In this document: piece after piece, positions 16,487 to 25,359 of the stretch
Layout of the letters: each line of letters begins with the position of its first letter
Numbering within the stretch: the first letter of the stretch is position 1
Assembly: GCA_020348305.1 (NCBI GenBank)
Contig: CP070746.1
Coordinates: forward strand, 2,577,613-2,622,555
Source: Desulfobacterales bacterium
GTDB taxonomy: Bacteria > Desulfobacterota > Desulfobacteria > Desulfobacterales > JAHEIW01
Direction: 5' to 3'
Length of the DNA: 44,943 bases
Program-made: the position numbers and the translations under genes
Notes under the pieces: model-generated
What the model was told of the DNA's origin: nothing
The model's input: only the letters and a program-made list of their open reading frames with translations
The model's database searches: none

Positions 16487-19150
16487 TTGGAAACCATCGC
16501 CCTGACTATGGATGGAAAAAAAATCAGTTGCCCCTCTGGAATCAGTATTTTAGAAGCTGCCGACCAACATGGAATAAAAATTCCCCATTTGTGCTACCAC
16601 CCGGATCTCAAACCCTTTGGTGCCTGTCGTATGTGTCTGGTCGAGGAAGAAAAAACCGGACGTCTCATGGCCGCATGTGTCACTCCGGTTGCACCGGATA
16701 TGGTTATTCAAACGGAAAGCCCTCGCGTTGTCACTCACCGGCGCAATATCGCCCGCTTAATGATTGCGGAGCATCCGGAGTCATGCATTGTTTGCAGCAA
16801 AGGCAATCGCTGCAGGCTGCGGCAGGTGGCCGCCCAGCTGGGCGTAGGTGAAACAAACCTCTATCACTTGCCCAACTTCAAGCCGCTTGAGCAGGCCAAC
16901 CCGTTTATTATCCGAGATCTGAGCAAATGTATTCTTTGCGGCAAGTGTATTCGGGCCGACCATGAATTGGTTGTCGTTGGCGCAATTGATTACAATCTGA
17001 GAGGATTTCACTCTCGTCCGGCCACCGTCCATGAACTGGGTTTGGAGCGCTCTAACTGTACCTTTTGCGGCACCTGCGTATCCATGTGTCCAACCGGAGC
17101 GTTATCGACGAAAAATAGCAGTTATGTCGGCAGTCCTGACCGAGAATCAAACACCATTTGCGGCTTTTGCGGTGTGGGCTGCACTCTGGCTGTAGGCTCG
17201 TCCAATGAGAGAGTCACCGAAGTCAATCCTGCTCACCTTTCGGAAAGTGTCAATGGCGCAACCCTGTGTGTGCGGGGACACTTTGCCCATGATTTTCTAA
17301 ATTCCGACAATCGGTTGATCTCACCGCTGATTCGCAAAGATGCAGATCAGAACGAGGAACAATGGGCTCCGGTTGCATGGGAAAAGGCGCTGGATCTTGT
17401 TGCACAACGTTTGATGGAGATCAAAAGTGAAAATGGTCCCCAGAGCATTGCATTTCTTGGTTCATCCAAATGCACAAATGAAGAAAATTACCTCTTTCAA
17501 AAAATCGCGCGCGTGGTTATCGGAACCAATAATGTGGATAACGGCGGCTATACATCCGGACAATTTCTATTCAACGTTTTTGATGTAAAAACAGATGGGG
17601 GCTGTCGGATCAATCCTCTGAGCGATATGGAAAAGGCCGAAGCTATCTTCGTGTTAGGTGCAGATCCCAATCATTCGGTACCTGTCATCAGCTACTATCT
17701 GAAAAAAGCAGCCTTGCAAGGCACACCGATCGTTGTTGTCGATCCGCGCAAAACAGAGTTGGTAAAGGTCGCCTCGTTCTGGCTGCGCCCCAAGCTGCAA
17801 ACGGACCTTGAACTAATTAATGCGTTGGCTGCTTTGCTGCATGAAAAACAGAGCTACGATCCGGTATACATTGATAATTATACCGAAGGATTCAGTTTAT
17901 TTCGTTACAGCTTGTCTTCCCTGGATCTTGATCGGGCCTGCGGTGTCACCGGAATAGACAGGCAATGTCTGGCTGAGATCGTCGATCTGATAAATGGAAA
18001 AAAGATCGCGTTTGTGGTCGGACATGGAATTTTACAGCAAAAATATGGAATGCATACGTTGGGTGCGATTTTCAATGTATCATTGCTGACCGGAAGTCTT
18101 GCCGCCGATGGTGGCGGCATTTATGTGCTTGCTCGCGAAAATAACCAAATTGGGGCGATGGACATGGGAACTGTTCCGCATCTGCTCCCCGGCCGCCAGG
18201 CACTCAATGATGATAGGGTCCGAAAGCAATGGGAGAAAAATTGGAACGTTAAACTATCACCGGATCCAGGACTGAACATGGTGCGGATGATCGAAGCCGC
18301 CGAGCAAGGCAATTTAAAGGCCATGTACATTATGGGAGAAAATCCACTGCGCTGCTTACCGCAGCCGGAACGCGTACAAAAAGCCCTCGCCAAACTGGAT
18401 TTTTTAGTGGTGCAAGATATTTTGAACAGCGAAACAGCTCAAATGGCTGACGTCGTTTTGGCGGCGGCTGCGTTTTCTGAAAAACATGGCTCCTTCACCA
18501 ATCTGGAAGGAAGAATCCAATCGTTTCATCCAGCGGTAGTCCCACCGGGCAATGCCAAGTCCGACTGGGAAATCCTCGACCTTCTGATTGCAAAAATGAA
18601 TCAAACCAAGGGCTATGAAACGTTAGAAAAAATCAGAATGGAGATTCGTAAACTTGTGCCTGCCTATGCGCAACTCGACGGACAAAGACAGGGGTGGATC
18701 ACGCAAATCAGCCAGAAAGCTGTTTTTAACAACCAAACGGCAGATGGATTAATAACGTTTTATCCGCTTGTGACAACCGAAGCGCATTCCGTAGATAGCG
18801 ACTATCCGTTTTCCGCAATTGTCGGTTCCCTGCGCTATCATCTGGGAAGCGGTACACGCACCAATGCTTCGGAACGCATCCAGGGGTTTGATTTGTGCGG
18901 ACAAATAGAAATCTCACCTGAAGATGGCGCCAAACTTGAAATGGTCGATGGCGATTCCGTTAAGGTCATCTCCCCGTTTGGTGCGGTTCAACGAACCATC
19001 ACGCTGAAAAAAGAAATAAGCCCGGGCGAAGTTTTTGTGCCTATCGCAGTAAATTCAAATGATGCCATGAATCTTATTGAACTTACCGATCTTGCCGATC
19101 CGAATTCACCCGGTTGGAAAACAGTGAGAGTAAAGCTTGAAAAGGTTTAG
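16487..19150 (+). CDS. Formate-dehydrogenase-like molybdopterin/iron-sulfur subunit lacking the catalytic Cys/Sec
   Basis: 887 aa with a TTG start 9 nt after AAAGGAG. The N-terminus is NuoG-like: [2Fe-2S] ligands C36, C47, C50, C64; His-Cys3 cluster H96, C100, C103, C109; then two ferredoxin motifs, C148/C151/C154 with D158 where the fourth Cys is usual, and C191/C194/C197/C201. The molybdopterin domain begins with a [4Fe-4S] set C225, C228, C232, C261, and a C-terminal dinucleotide-binding domain is present (about 780-887). At the position of the catalytic Cys or selenocysteine of formate dehydrogenases (after GTNNVD) the sequence is NGGYTSGQ, with neither residue nor the following His. The conserved electron-relay Lys (CVKG) is Arg. 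So formate oxidation is unlikely; an electron-transfer scaffold is more plausible. Confidence 0.85.
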   Translation: METIALTMDGKKISCPSGISILEAADQHGIKIPHLCYHPDLKPFGACRMCLVEEEKTGRLMAACVTPVAPDMVIQTESPRVVTHRRNIARLMIAEHPESCIVCSKGNRCRLRQVAAQLGVGETNLYHLPNFKPLEQANPFIIRDLSKCILCGKCIRADHELVVVGAIDYNLRGFHSRPATVHELGLERSNCTFCGTCVSMCPTGALSTKNSSYVGSPDRESNTICGFCGVGCTLAVGSSNERVTEVNPAHLSESVNGATLCVRGHFAHDFLNSDNRLISPLIRKDADQNEEQWAPVAWEKALDLVAQRLMEIKSENGPQSIAFLGSSKCTNEENYLFQKIARVVIGTNNVDNGGYTSGQFLFNVFDVKTDGGCRINPLSDMEKAEAIFVLGADPNHSVPVISYYLKKAALQGTPIVVVDPRKTELVKVASFWLRPKLQTDLELINALAALLHEKQSYDPVYIDNYTEGFSLFRYSLSSLDLDRACGVTGIDRQCLAEIVDLINGKKIAFVVGHGILQQKYGMHTLGAIFNVSLLTGSLAADGGGIYVLARENNQIGAMDMGTVPHLLPGRQALNDDRVRKQWEKNWNVKLSPDPGLNMVRMIEAAEQGNLKAMYIMGENPLRCLPQPERVQKALAKLDFLVVQDILNSETAQMADVVLAAAAFSEKHGSFTNLEGRIQSFHPAVVPPGNAKSDWEILDLLIAKMNQTKGYETLEKIRMEIRKLVPAYAQLDGQRQGWITQISQKAVFNNQTADGLITFYPLVTTEAHSVDSDYPFSAIVGSLRYHLGSGTRTNASERIQGFDLCGQIEISPEDGAKLEMVDGDSVKVISPFGAVQRTITLKKEISPGEVFVPIAVNSNDAMNLIELTDLADPNSPGWKTVRVKLEKV

Positions 19151-19224
19151 GGCTAGGTAAAGATCATTAAATTCCTTTTGAACTGATTTCTTCAAATACC
19201 AAAAACTAAACACTAGAGGATACA

Positions 19225-19716
19225 ATGAATAAACCCGAAATCGACTGGGAAAAATTAGCGGCGATTGTCGAAAAGCACAAAGGCAAAAAATGGGGGCTGA
19301 TTCCGTTACTCCAGGAAGTTCAGGAAAATTTTGGTTACATCCCACCGGAATCTGTTGAACACATTGCTGAGGCAATGCATATGTTTCCCTCGCAGGTACA
19401 GGGGGTGATCAACTTTTATGCCGGTTTTTCGTTGGAACCGAAAGGCAAATTCGTCATCCGAGTATGCCGTGGTACCGCCTGTCACGTAAGAGGTAGTCGC
19501 AGTATTATTCGGTTAATGAAAAAAGAATTAAATGTTGATGAAGGAGAAACCACTCCCGATTATCGATTCACCCTTGAGACCGCGGCATGTCTGGGAGCAT
19601 GTGCGTTAGCACCCACTATGATGGTAAATAAAACCTATTTTGGAAAATTATCTCCACCAAAAGTAACCACAACCCTATCTGAATTCAGCAAAACCAAGAC
19701 TGAAGAAAAAGTATAA
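19225..19716 (+). CDS. NuoE-like [2Fe-2S] subunit
   Basis: 163 aa with GAGGA upstream of the ATG. It is a full-length NuoE/HydC-type thioredoxin-like ferredoxin. Ligands C81, C86, C122 and C126 are seen in VCRGTACHVRG and AACLGACALAP. It passes electrons between the NuoF-type flavin subunit (next gene) and the iron-sulfur chain of the molybdopterin-type subunit. It lies between these two genes. Confidence 0.9.
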   Translation: MNKPEIDWEKLAAIVEKHKGKKWGLIPLLQEVQENFGYIPPESVEHIAEAMHMFPSQVQGVINFYAGFSLEPKGKFVIRVCRGTACHVRGSRSIIRLMKKELNVDEGETTPDYRFTLETAACLGACALAPTMMVNKTYFGKLSPPKVTTTLSEFSKTKTEEKV

Positions 19717-19809
19717 AAGTCGATATATTGAAGGACTAAAATAATGAAACAATCGATATGAAAATACGCGGAAAAACTTTAAAACCTAAACAAATCAGGA
19801 AATGGGAGA

Positions 19810-22800
19810 ATGTTGAGCTTAAAGAAACTTAAGTCACCTTCACATCTGGAAGCATTTCGGCAAGAAATCCTGAGCATTCAGGATCCCAATAAACAGGCAG
19901 TTAAGGTGTGCTGCACCACCGGTTGCCGCGCCGGAGGTTCGCTGAAGATCATAGATGCCATTGAACAGGAAATTTCCGCACGGGGATTGGAAAATAAAAT
20001 CGAAGTCAAGAAAACCGGTTGTCGGGGTTATTGTGAAAACGGACCCGTCATGGGCATTGAACCTGAAAATTATTTTTATAACCGGGTAGACCCCAATGAT
20101 GTGCCGGATATCGTCTCAGACACTCTTATCAAAGGCCTTCCTGTCGATCGGCTTTTATATTTAGACCCTGAAACAAAGAAGTTGATTAAGTATGAAAAAG
20201 AGATACCGTTCTTCGGTAAACAGATCAGACGGGTGTTGGCCAATTGCGGACACATCGATCCCACCAAAATCGAAGATTATTTCGCTGCCGGTGGATATAA
20301 GGCGCTGGTCAAAGCCCTCACCCGCATGTCACCGGAGCAGATCATCGATGAAGTCATTGCCGCCAAATTAAGGGGTCGAGGTGGCGCGGGTTTTCCCACC
20401 GGGCTGAAATGGCGATTTACCCGCCAGGCAGAGGGCCGCCGCAAATACATTATCTGTAATGCCGATGAAGGGGATCCGGGCGCTTTCATGGATCGGGCGG
20501 TGTTGGAAGGAGATCCGCATTCCGTTCTTGAAGGTATGGTTATTGGCGCATATGCCATCGGCGCAGATTACGGCATAATTTACGTCCGGGAAGAATATCC
20601 CCTGGCCGTAGAACATCTTCAAATCGCCATCAACCAGATGAAGGAATTGGGTATTCTGGGAAACAACATTCTGGGAACCGGATTTCACCTTGATATTGCG
20701 CTGAGTATGGGAGCCGGGGCCTTCGTATGCGGAGAGGAAACCGCGTTGATGGCATCCGTTGAGGGAAAGCGCGGAATGCCAAGATCCCGACCGCCATTTC
20801 CGGCCCAATCCGGTTTGGATGGCAAACCCTCCAATATTAATAATGTTGAGACCTGGGCCAACATTCCATTGATCGTCAACAATGGCGCGGAGTGGTATGG
20901 ACAGGTCGGCACCGAAGAAAGCAAAGGCACCAAAATTTTTTCACTGACGGGCAAAGTAAATAACACCGGCCTGGTGGAGGTCCCCATCGGGGTAACCATT
21001 AAAGAAGTTGTTTTTGATATCGGTGGTGGCATCCCACAAGGCCGAAAATTCAAGGCCGTGCAGATGGGAGGGCCTTCAGGCGGATGCGTCCCAGCCCAAT
21101 TTTTGAATCTACCCATCGACTACGGCACGTTGCAGCGAATCGGCGCGATAATGGGTTCGGGCGGAATGGTGGTAATGGATGAAAACAACTGCATGGTGGA
21201 GATCGCCCGATTTTTCCTCAGTTTTACCCAGTCCGAATCCTGCGGAAAGTGCGCCCCCTGTCGCATCGGTACCACCCAGCTTTTGGAAATATTGAGCCGC
21301 ATTACCCGCGGCGAAGGTCAACTAAAAGATCTCGAAACCATAAAAGAAATTGGGCAGACAATCACCGACGCATCTCTTTGCGGACTAGGCCAAACCTGCG
21401 CGAAGCCGGCCCTTTCCACGCTGGAATATTTTTCCAAGGAATATGAGGATCATATATTAGAACAGCGGTGTGCCGGGGCAACATGTGATTCAATGGTCAT
21501 TTCCGCCTGTCAGCATGCCTGCCCGGCGGGAATTGATGTCCCCAATTATGTGGCCGCCATTGCCGAAGGCAAATACCAGGAAGCGGTGGAGATCATTCGT
21601 GAACGCAATCCGTTTCCGGCCGTATGCGGTCGGATTTGTATTCACCCGTGTGAATATAAGTGCCGACGCGGGGAATTGGATGCACCGGTGGCCATCCGGT
21701 TGCTCAAACGCTATGCGTCGGACTGGTATTTTGACCACTTAGGAAAGGCCCAGAAGCCTTTTACCGTGACAAAAAAAGAGAAAGTGGCTGTGGTAGGTGC
21801 AGGGCCTGCCGGTTTAACCTGTGGTTATTTTTTGGCAAAATTGGGATATCAGGTAGAGGTTTTTGAGAATCAACCAATTGCCGGTGGAATGCTCGGAATT
21901 GCCGTACCCGAGTTTCGTCTACCCCGCAGAGTGATCGAAGAAGAAGTGAACTATATTGAAAGCTGCGGGGTGAAAATCCACTATAATTCCCCAATTGACG
22001 CTAAACACACGGTCAACGACCTAATGGAAGAAGGATTTAACTCGGTTTTTATTGCTTCCGGTGCACAATCGAGTATACGCCTTAGAATCCCGGGCGAAGA
22101 AGAAGATCTTGAAGATCTCTATAACGGTTTGCAATTTTTGACCGATGCCCGAACCGGTGAGGAAATTAATCTGAAAGGAAAAGTACTGGTCATCGGAGGC
22201 GGCAACGTGGCGTTTGATGTTGCCAGAACCGCGTTGCGGGTCGGTGCTCAGGAGGTACTCATATATTATCGTCGAACCGTTGAAGAGATGCCTGCCTGGG
22301 AGCAGGACATCGTAGAAGCCCTTGATGAAGGCATTGTGATCCATCCGTTGTGGGCTCCGAAGCGAATTATGCATCAGGAAGGCAAAGTTACCGGCATGGA
22401 ATTTGCCCGCAGCCAGACGATTTGGGATGAAAACGGCCGTTCGCGTTTGAGCATTGACGAGGACAACGTCCAGGCTGTGGACGCCGATGCGGTGATTATT
22501 GCTATCGGCCAGGCACCGGATATATCCTTTCTATCTAAAGACAGTCAGATCGAAAGATCATTGTGGGGCAGTCTGGAGGTGGATGAAAATACGCTGTCGA
22601 CCAACATTCCCGGTATCTTTTCCGGAGGCGATTTTATCACCGGCCCAAGTACGGTAATCCAAGCGATTGCCTCTGGAAGAAGAGCGGCTTTAGCTATTCA
22701 CAAGCACTTACAAGGTGACAAAAGCCGTGTCGAAATCGTTGATGAAAAAAGCGAGTTGCAATCAACTTCCGGTCTGGCCCTGGATGAGGAAATAACCGAG

Positions 22801-22947
22801 GATCAACCCAGGATTGAGACTGAATACGAAGATGTTGGAGAACGAATCAGAGACTTTCGCGAAGTCGAGAAAGGATTTACCAAAGATCAAGCACACCGTG
22901 AGGCCAAACGATGCCTCCGATGCGATCTGGAAAAGGAGATGATATAG
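19810..22947 (+). CDS. NuoF-like NADH subunit fused to a GltD/NfnB-like NAD(P)H oxidoreductase
   Basis: 1045 aa, with AGGA 9 nt before the ATG. Domains in order: a thioredoxin-like [2Fe-2S] domain (1-110; VCCTTGCRAGG and TGCRGYCENG), NuoF FMN/NADH domain (about 130-530; GRGGAGFPTG at 189-198), a [4Fe-4S] site C478, C481, C484 and C524, then a GltD/NfnB-type unit. The last has Cys pairs C567/C571 and C606/C610/C614/C618, an FAD site GAGPAG at 663-668, a second dinucleotide site GGGNVA at 796-801 and a closing RCLRCDLE. Such a fusion would link NAD(H) and NADP(H) chemistry in one chain. It resembles the large subunit of Sporomusa-type Nfn (Stn) transhydrogenases; that equivalence is my inference. 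MetV starts 2 bp after the stop codon. Confidence 0.9.
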   Translation: MLSLKKLKSPSHLEAFRQEILSIQDPNKQAVKVCCTTGCRAGGSLKIIDAIEQEISARGLENKIEVKKTGCRGYCENGPVMGIEPENYFYNRVDPNDVPDIVSDTLIKGLPVDRLLYLDPETKKLIKYEKEIPFFGKQIRRVLANCGHIDPTKIEDYFAAGGYKALVKALTRMSPEQIIDEVIAAKLRGRGGAGFPTGLKWRFTRQAEGRRKYIICNADEGDPGAFMDRAVLEGDPHSVLEGMVIGAYAIGADYGIIYVREEYPLAVEHLQIAINQMKELGILGNNILGTGFHLDIALSMGAGAFVCGEETALMASVEGKRGMPRSRPPFPAQSGLDGKPSNINNVETWANIPLIVNNGAEWYGQVGTEESKGTKIFSLTGKVNNTGLVEVPIGVTIKEVVFDIGGGIPQGRKFKAVQMGGPSGGCVPAQFLNLPIDYGTLQRIGAIMGSGGMVVMDENNCMVEIARFFLSFTQSESCGKCAPCRIGTTQLLEILSRITRGEGQLKDLETIKEIGQTITDASLCGLGQTCAKPALSTLEYFSKEYEDHILEQRCAGATCDSMVISACQHACPAGIDVPNYVAAIAEGKYQEAVEIIRERNPFPAVCGRICIHPCEYKCRRGELDAPVAIRLLKRYASDWYFDHLGKAQKPFTVTKKEKVAVVGAGPAGLTCGYFLAKLGYQVEVFENQPIAGGMLGIAVPEFRLPRRVIEEEVNYIESCGVKIHYNSPIDAKHTVNDLMEEGFNSVFIASGAQSSIRLRIPGEEEDLEDLYNGLQFLTDARTGEEINLKGKVLVIGGGNVAFDVARTALRVGAQEVLIYYRRTVEEMPAWEQDIVEALDEGIVIHPLWAPKRIMHQEGKVTGMEFARSQTIWDENGRSRLSIDEDNVQAVDADAVIIAIGQAPDISFLSKDSQIERSLWGSLEVDENTLSTNIPGIFSGGDFITGPSTVIQAIASGRRAALAIHKHLQGDKSRVEIVDEKSELQSTSGLALDEEITEDQPRIETEYEDVGERIRDFREVEKGFTKDQAHREAKRCLRCDLEKEMI

Positions 22948-22949
22948 AA

Positions 22950-23603
22950 ATGATCAGGTCCATCACACAAAAAAAATCAGAAGAAGAAATTGATCGTCTC
23001 TTAAACGGATTGGGCAGAATTTTCATCATCGGTTGTGGAACATGTGTCACCCTGACCCGCACCGGTGGCGAACCCGAAGTACTGGAGATGAAAGAAAATC
23101 TGTCGGAAAAAGGTAAGATGATCACCGGCCATACAGTGGTTCCGGTGGCTTGTGACAATTTAACCCGGGAATTTTTAGACGATTTTGGCGAGCAAATTGA
23201 CCAGGCCGATACGCTGCTGATCATGACCTGTGCTTTTGGTGTGCAAACCATTGCCAAGCAGTTAAGGAAGATGGTGGTGCCCGCTCTGGACACCTTGTTT
23301 GTTGGTAAAGAAACCGCTTTCGGCATGTTTGATGAAATCTGCACCCAATGCGGCACGTGCATCATTGGTGAAACCGGTGGAATCTGCCCGGTGACCAACT
23401 GTCACAAGGGACTCGTCAATGGCCCCTGCGGGGGTACCAATCATGGAAAATGTGAGATCGATGTCGCCAAAGACTGTGTGTGGACATTAATATACAATCG
23501 CCTTAAAGAATTGGATCGACTCGATGCCATGCGAAAATACCAAAAGCCGCGCAATCATCAGGGAGAACCCAAGCCCGGTAAATTTAAGCTGACATCCGCT
23601 TAA
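22950..23603 (+). CDS. metV: MetV-like zinc/iron-sulfur subunit of methylene-THF reductase
   Basis: 217 aa from the ATG at 22950, with AAAGGAG about 10 nt upstream inside the end of the NuoF-GltD gene. Numerous Cys residues match the MetF C-terminal-domain (MetV) family: C29/C32 in GCGTC, C68, C94, then C131/C134/C137, C146, C151, C160 and C168 (CTQCGTC, GGICPVTNC, NGPCGG). MetV partners MetF in acetogens and sulfate reducers and is thought to feed electrons to its flavin. The adjacent NuoEF-type genes suggest a pyridine nucleotide as the electron source. Confidence 0.85.
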   Translation: MIRSITQKKSEEEIDRLLNGLGRIFIIGCGTCVTLTRTGGEPEVLEMKENLSEKGKMITGHTVVPVACDNLTREFLDDFGEQIDQADTLLIMTCAFGVQTIAKQLRKMVVPALDTLFVGKETAFGMFDEICTQCGTCIIGETGGICPVTNCHKGLVNGPCGGTNHGKCEIDVAKDCVWTLIYNRLKELDRLDAMRKYQKPRNHQGEPKPGKFKLTSA

Positions 23604-23679
23604 ATTTAATTTCGTGATTTCCTACTTTCTTGTTTTCGTGATAAAATTTTTAATTTGAAAAAAAGAGAGGGTTCTAAAC

Positions 23680-24567
23680 ATGCCGACTGCATTTAAAGAA
23701 GCTTTGAAATCCGGAAAATTTGTGGTCACCAGCGAGGTTGCTCCTCCCAAGGGTACAAACCTCGAAAAATTTTCGCACCATATCGAGATTTTGAAAGACA
23801 AGGTCGACGCCATGAATGTGACCGACCATCAGAGCTCGGTGATGCGATATCCTTCTCTGGGAGGATGCCTTTTAGTCCAAGAGCTGGGTGGAGAGGTGAT
23901 TCTACAAATGACGTGTCGCGACCGGAATCGGTTGGCTCTCCAGGCGGATCTTCTTTTCGCCAGCTCCAGGGGAATTCAAAACGTTTTATGCTTAACCGGC
24001 GACTCGATTATATTAGGTGATCATAAAGAGGCCAAAAGTGTTTTTGACCTGGATTCCAGCCAATTGTTGGAAACCATCCGCATTCTGGAAAATGGAAAGG
24101 ACCTTGGTGGAAATGAGCTGGATGGTGACGTTTCCTTTTGTGCTGGCGCCATTGTCACCCCGGAAGCCGATCCCATTGAACCTCAGTTGGTAAAATTTGA
24201 AAAAAAAATCGAGGCCGGCGCTGAGTTCATCCAAACCCAGGCGGTGTATGATTTAGACAAATTTAAAGAATTTATGAACTATGCCAAGCAGTTTAATGTA
24301 AAAATTTTGGCCGGCATCATATTGCTGACCTCCGCCCCCATGGCCCGCTTCATGAATAAAAACATTGCCGGTGTCAGTGTGCCCCAGGAACTCATCGATG
24401 AGATGGCGTCCGCTCCCAAAGGACAGGCGTTGAAAAAAGGTATCGAGATTGCGGGTCGGATGATCAAACAAATCAAAGAAGAGGACATGTGTGATGGGGT
24501 GCACATTATGGCCATCGGCAAAGAGGAAACGGTGCCGGATATAATGGAAGCAGCAGGATTAATTTAA
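23680..24567 (+). CDS. metF: 5,10-methylene-tetrahydrofolate reductase (MetF)
   Basis: 295 aa with GAGAGGG upstream. It is a full-length MetF TIM barrel: the catalytic Glu is probably E19 in FVVTSEVAPP, followed by VTDHQSS, QMTCRDRNR, CLTGDS, TQAVYDLDKF and GVHIMAIG. It reduces methylene-THF to methyl-THF in the methyl branch of the Wood-Ljungdahl pathway, cytoplasmically. As the last gene after MetV, it is the catalytic end of the cluster. It is clearly more canonical than its paralogue at 15360. Confidence 0.92.
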   Translation: MPTAFKEALKSGKFVVTSEVAPPKGTNLEKFSHHIEILKDKVDAMNVTDHQSSVMRYPSLGGCLLVQELGGEVILQMTCRDRNRLALQADLLFASSRGIQNVLCLTGDSIILGDHKEAKSVFDLDSSQLLETIRILENGKDLGGNELDGDVSFCAGAIVTPEADPIEPQLVKFEKKIEAGAEFIQTQAVYDLDKFKEFMNYAKQFNVKILAGIILLTSAPMARFMNKNIAGVSVPQELIDEMASAPKGQALKKGIEIAGRMIKQIKEEDMCDGVHIMAIGKEETVPDIMEAAGLI

Positions 24568-24608
24568 AACGCTAAAAGATGGCATTATTGAAAAGGGTCG
24601 GCCTTTAC

Positions 24609-24711
24609 GCCCGCCACCTGCCCGCTCGTGCCTTGCATGGCAGGCGGGTGCGAGATCGCAAGGCGAGGCGGGCGGGCTGTGCTGATCCCGCTGTGAGCGG
24701 GACGGGCACAG
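24609..24711. repeat. GC-rich palindromic element with two stems
   Basis: A large imperfect stem pairs GCCCGCC...GCCTTGC (from 24609) with GCAAGGC...GGCGGGC (to 24677). It is followed by a second stem, CTGTGC-tga-TCCCGCT-gtg-AGCGGGA-cgg-GCACAG (24677-24711). Base composition is far GC-richer than the neighbours, suggesting a REP- or MITE-like element. It lies in the 417-bp gap 24568-24984, which otherwise holds two smaller hairpins and no gene. Confidence 0.55.
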
Positions 24712-24735
24712 ACAGGCTGTCCAACAACTCGTTTG

Positions 24736-24754
24736 CCCTCCCTCGATGGGAGGG
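24736..24754. repeat. CCCTCCC-TCGAT-GGGAGGG hairpin
   Basis: Perfect 7-bp inverted repeat with a 5-nt loop. A related hairpin, TCCCCC-GTCAT-GGGGGA, follows at 24822-24838, and similar C-run/G-run stems occur at 35388-35399 and 43817-43841. It appears to be a dispersed repeat family. Confidence 0.5.
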
Positions 24755-24984
24755 GATTAAGGGGCGGGTGGTCAGATAAGATCTTGATTTCTCACCAATT
24801 TTATCACCTCCAGCCAGAGCCTCCCCCGTCATGGGGGACTATTAGTGGAATTGTACGGGTTATTGCACAGCCTGCAGAGTTCCGCCCTACGCTGCTCACG
24901 CTTCTTAAGTTGACGCATATGCGCTTATAGCGGGGACGTAATCCTTGATCATGCAAAAATTACCTCATTGCAAATCAATTAAAA

Positions 24985-25359
24985 TTAGTCGATTCGTTCC
25001 ATTGTGCGACAGGATACAACGTGTATAGCCTTTTGGTCTAAAAAATCTTCGATCAAAATCTGACCAAGTTTAACCGGTGCCCGAACACGCAGCTCATGAA
25101 TTTTTCGCGCTGCTTCCATTACCCGATCCTTTTCAACTGGTCCGGTTACTTTCACGGGAAGACGCTTCCAACGTGCCCCGATAATCTCCACGGTAGTACT
25201 CATATCGCGACGCGGATCGGTAAATTCCTGCTTCGCATACTTGGCGCCCCGATCACACTCATAGCCTGATATTTCAGTAATATCCTTTCCTTCGTGTTGC
25301 AACTGCAGCGGACAGCCTATAGGGCAACCAATACAGGTGTACTGTTTGGCTTTAATCAT
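24985..25359 (-). CDS. DUF1667 small Cys-rich protein
   Basis: 124 aa with AAAGGA upstream. The N-terminus has C9-x2-C12-x3-C16 ([10 protein letters not shown]), a probable metal or iron-sulfur site, typical of DUF1667. This family is commonly encoded directly after a GlpA-like dehydrogenase and an FAD oxidoreductase, as here. Its start overlaps the end of the FAD oxidoreductase gene by 8 bp, indicating translational coupling. It probably serves as an electron-transfer subunit. Confidence 0.85.
   Translation of the reverse strand: MIKAKQYTCIGCPIGCPLQLQHEGKDITEISGYECDRGAKYAKQEFTDPRRDMSTTVEIIGARWKRLPVKVTGPVEKDRVMEAARKIHELRVRAPVKLGQILIEDFLDQKAIHVVSCRTMERID

Noticed and set aside
16487..19150. 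Annotation as a working formate dehydrogenase
   Set aside because: No Cys, selenocysteine (no in-frame TGA) or following His at the catalytic position; only the fold and iron-sulfur ligands match.
19758..19832. 24-codon frame overlapping the start of the NuoF-GltD gene
   Set aside because: No ribosome-binding site and it runs into the real gene out of frame; probably chance in AT-rich sequence.
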